A DNA stretch of 8,168 bases from Candidatus Woesearchaeota archaeon. Its GTDB lineage: Archaea; Nanoarchaeota; Nanoarchaeia; Woesearchaeales; UBA11576. The stretch is taken from contig DUGW01000207.1 of NCBI GenBank assembly GCA_013331125.1, positions 1 through 8,168 of the forward strand, written 5' to 3'. The position numbers and the translations under genes are program-made. The notes beneath the pieces were generated by a model, which had not been told where the DNA came from, searched no databases, and was given only the letters and a program-made list of their open reading frames with translations. Below, piece after piece: positions 5,307 through 8,168 of the stretch. How positions within the stretch are numbered: the first letter of the stretch is position 1; every line of letters begins with the position of its first letter.

Positions 5307-6470
5307 ATGGATCCTGGATTTATACAGACAAGGAAAGAGGAATACATAGGCATACTCAAGGAGCTTATCCGTCAGAAGACTGTGAATCCTCCTGGTGATG
5401 AGTATCTTGCCGCGGCGATAGTCCAGAAGAGACTCAGTCAGCTCCACGTCCCTTTCACCACGCACGAGAAAGAGAAGGGCCGGACCAATACGATTGCAAG
5501 GATAGGCACCAAGACTGACAGCAACAAAGCAGTGCTTTTCTCGGCGCATCTTGACGTCGTCCCTGCCGGCGAGGGTTGGGACACTGATCCTTTCGAGCCG
5601 ACGATCAAGCCCGAACAACCTAATATCATGTACGGCCGTGGCACAATCGACAACAAGGGCCAGGCCACTGCCATACTTCTTATCGCTGAGTATCTCAAGT
5701 CCATCGAGCCGCAGCTTAAGAACCAGTTCATCTTTGTCTGGGCTGCTGACGAGGAGCACGGTTCAAAGCAGGGGATAAAGTATCTTTTTGAGCAGAAGCT
5801 GCTCGATGCGGATCTTGCCATCGTGCCTGATGTCTCTGGTGCTCTTGAGTTGATCGATGTCGCTGAGAAAGGTGTGCTTGACATGGTCGTCACCTCTCAT
5901 GGTAAGCAGGCGCATGGTTCGCGTCCTCAGCTGGGCATCAATGCAATAGGTAATATGTCCAGGTTCATCTGCGCTATTGAGAAGCACGTCCTCGCTCACT
6001 CTCCTCACAGGTTCCTTTCTGCTCCTACTATGAATGTCGGTACGATCTCCGGCGGTTCTGCCGCTAACACTGTCCCTGCCAGGTGCGAGATGGTCATCAA
6101 TATCCGCACATTGCCTGGCATGACCTCTGAGGCTATTGTCGAGGAACTCAGCTCCCTCTCGCAAGGTCTAGGGAAGTTTGATTTTGATGTCAAGTATCAT
6201 ATCCCTCCTACAGAGGTCGATCCTGATAATGTCCTTGTGAAGACCATCCAGGAGGTCGGCAAGAGACATGGTCTTGACGTGAAGCTCCACGGTCTTACCG
6301 GAGCCACTGACACCAAGACCTTTAACCTGAACGGCATCCCTGCCATCGGTTATGATTTCGCAGACATAGACCTCGCCCATAACGCCAACGAGTATGTCAA
6401 CCTTGACAATCTTTTCCGCTATGTAGAGTTGATGTCTGAGGTATGTCTTGAGCTCGACAGGAAGATATAG
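5307..6470 (+). CDS. M20 family metallopeptidase (ArgE/DapE/CPG2-like)
   Basis: This 387-residue protein is full length for the M20 family of di-zinc aminoacylases and peptidases. All expected metal ligands and catalytic residues are visible: H81 and D83 in SAHLDVVPAG, D115 in YGRGTIDNKG, the E149-E150 pair in WAADEEHG, D175 in VPD, and the late H358 in AHNANEYV. The lid/dimerisation domain occupies roughly residues 188-300, with HGKQAHGSRP at its start, and includes GTISGGSAANTVP. These features indicate a cytosolic enzyme that hydrolyses an amide bond of an N-acyl amino acid or small peptide. The substrate cannot be assigned among acetylornithine, succinyl-diaminopimelate and dipeptides, and no arginine or lysine biosynthesis gene is nearby, so a peptide-salvage role is as likely. 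GTGGTG at 5297-5302 is the ribosome binding site. There is no signal peptide. Confidence 0.9.
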   Translation: MDPGFIQTRKEEYIGILKELIRQKTVNPPGDEYLAAAIVQKRLSQLHVPFTTHEKEKGRTNTIARIGTKTDSNKAVLFSAHLDVVPAGEGWDTDPFEPTIKPEQPNIMYGRGTIDNKGQATAILLIAEYLKSIEPQLKNQFIFVWAADEEHGSKQGIKYLFEQKLLDADLAIVPDVSGALELIDVAEKGVLDMVVTSHGKQAHGSRPQLGINAIGNMSRFICAIEKHVLAHSPHRFLSAPTMNVGTISGGSAANTVPARCEMVINIRTLPGMTSEAIVEELSSLSQGLGKFDFDVKYHIPPTEVDPDNVLVKTIQEVGKRHGLDVKLHGLTGATDTKTFNLNGIPAIGYDFADIDLAHNANEYVNLDNLFRYVELMSEVCLELDRKI

Positions 6471-6509
6471 AGCGACAGAAATTCTGCAGTGACATGCTCA
6501 CACAGACTT

Positions 6510-6607
6510 AGGGGTGCTGCCTAGCGAGCTTCAGATAGATATAACGAGCAATATCGCAGTTGGGCAAAATAGGGCGGCATACCAACCTGTGCGAGCGCAG
6601 CACCCCT
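6510..6607. repeat. 98-nt inverted-repeat element: structured RNA or MITE-like
   Basis: The ends AGGGGTGCTGC (6510-6520) and GCAGCACCCCT (6597-6607) are perfect 11-nt reverse complements. Inside, TCGCAGTTGG (6554-6563) pairs with CCAAC (6582-6586) and TGCGA (6590-6594), giving a 10-bp helix with a three-nt CTG bulge. The two helices are nearly stacked on the right side (two unpaired nt) while the left side has a 33-nt single strand. CGAGC occurs three times (6525, 6545, 6592). No tRNA, 5S, C/D-box or ACA-box signature is seen, and no target-site duplication flanks the ends. It may be a non-coding RNA on either strand or a miniature transposable element. Confidence 0.55.
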
Positions 6608-6664
6608 GAAAGCAGGATAAATATTAAATCCGAGACCGGTGCTAACACTCTCCCACAACACCCA

Positions 6665-6676
6665 AATATTTATATT
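6665..6676 (+). promoter_or_regulatory. TATA box for the MBL-fold hydrolase gene
   Basis: AATATTTATATT has its core TTTATATT at 6669-6676. Initiation is expected near 6698, giving a leader of about 16 nt. This lies after an alternative in-frame GTG at 6639, which therefore would not be in the message. Confidence 0.6.
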
Positions 6677-6701
6677 CTCAGCAGCCTCAATATTCTTATC
6701 C

Positions 6702-6708
6702 GGGGGTG
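6702..6708 (+). promoter_or_regulatory. Ribosome binding site GGGGGTG for the MBL-fold hydrolase
   Basis: GGGGGTG is five nt before ATG 6714 and supports that start over the GTG at 6639, which would add 25 residues with no family similarity. Confidence 0.65.
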
Positions 6709-6713
6709 TATCT

Positions 6714-8168
<1,455 letters not shown>

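Larger units (their letters stand above)
6471..6713. other. 243-nt intergenic region holding an inverted-repeat element
   Basis: No plausible coding frame is seen on either strand. The left 40 nt show nothing recognisable. The centre is the 98-nt element at 6510-6607. To its right is GGATAAATATTAAATCC (6614-6630), an AT-rich near-palindrome that could act as a TATA box in either direction. The last part carries the promoter and ribosome binding site of the downstream hydrolase gene. Confidence 0.7.

Noticed and set aside
6510..6607. The inverted-repeat element as a tRNA or 5S rRNA
   Set aside because: There is no GTTCRA T-loop, no cloverleaf stems and no CCGAACACGG-type 5S signature on either strand.
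6639..6713. GTG start for the MBL-fold hydrolase
   Set aside because: The promoter at 6665 and the ribosome binding site at 6702 lie within it, and the WLGHSGF strand is already close to ATG 6714.

Overview
The window looks like a chromosomal segment from a small-genome archaeon, most likely of the DPANN group (Woesearchaeota/Pacearchaeota-like; this assignment is an inference). The evidence is archaeal TATA boxes about 25-30 nt before start codons, several probable leaderless or very short-leader mRNAs, GGTG/GAGGTG-type ribosome binding sites, an archaeal translin-family protein, a HerA-like ATPase, and bacterial-type tRNA-guanine transglycosylase. It is gene dense, with no rRNA, tRNA, CRISPR array or recognisable insertion sequence.

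Layout. Positions 1-616 (-) hold the N-terminal part of a HerA/DUF87-type ATPase with a TTG start, running off the left edge. Positions 645-1770 (-) hold a two-gene unit: a 41-residue C-x-C-x-C-x-C mini-protein whose 3' end overlaps a COG0701/ArsP-like permease. Positions 1893-2516 (+) encode a protein with a 14-residue helical repeat, a Pro-rich linker and a coiled coil. Positions 2579-4549 (-) hold three consecutive paralogous five-helix membrane proteins of unknown function; the leader of the middle one can sequester its Shine-Dalgarno sequence. Positions 4687-6470 (+) hold a translin/TRAX-type protein followed by an M20 metallopeptidase. A 243-nt gap follows and contains a 98-nt inverted-repeat element. 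Positions 6714-7361 (+) encode a UlaG-like metallo-beta-lactamase fold hydrolase, convergent with a bacterial-type tgt (7358 to the right edge, -). The two stop codons share one CTAG.

How the genes may work together. The translin and M20 peptidase may be co-transcribed, but no shared pathway is evident. The most unusual part is 1893-4549: three diverged copies of one membrane-protein family, a soluble coiled-coil protein with a possible docking domain beside them, and a HerA-like ATPase within 3 kb. A membrane machine built from these parts is a reasonable hypothesis but rests only on proximity and protein architecture. The other genes (permease, hydrolases, tgt) look like ordinary housekeeping or transport genes.
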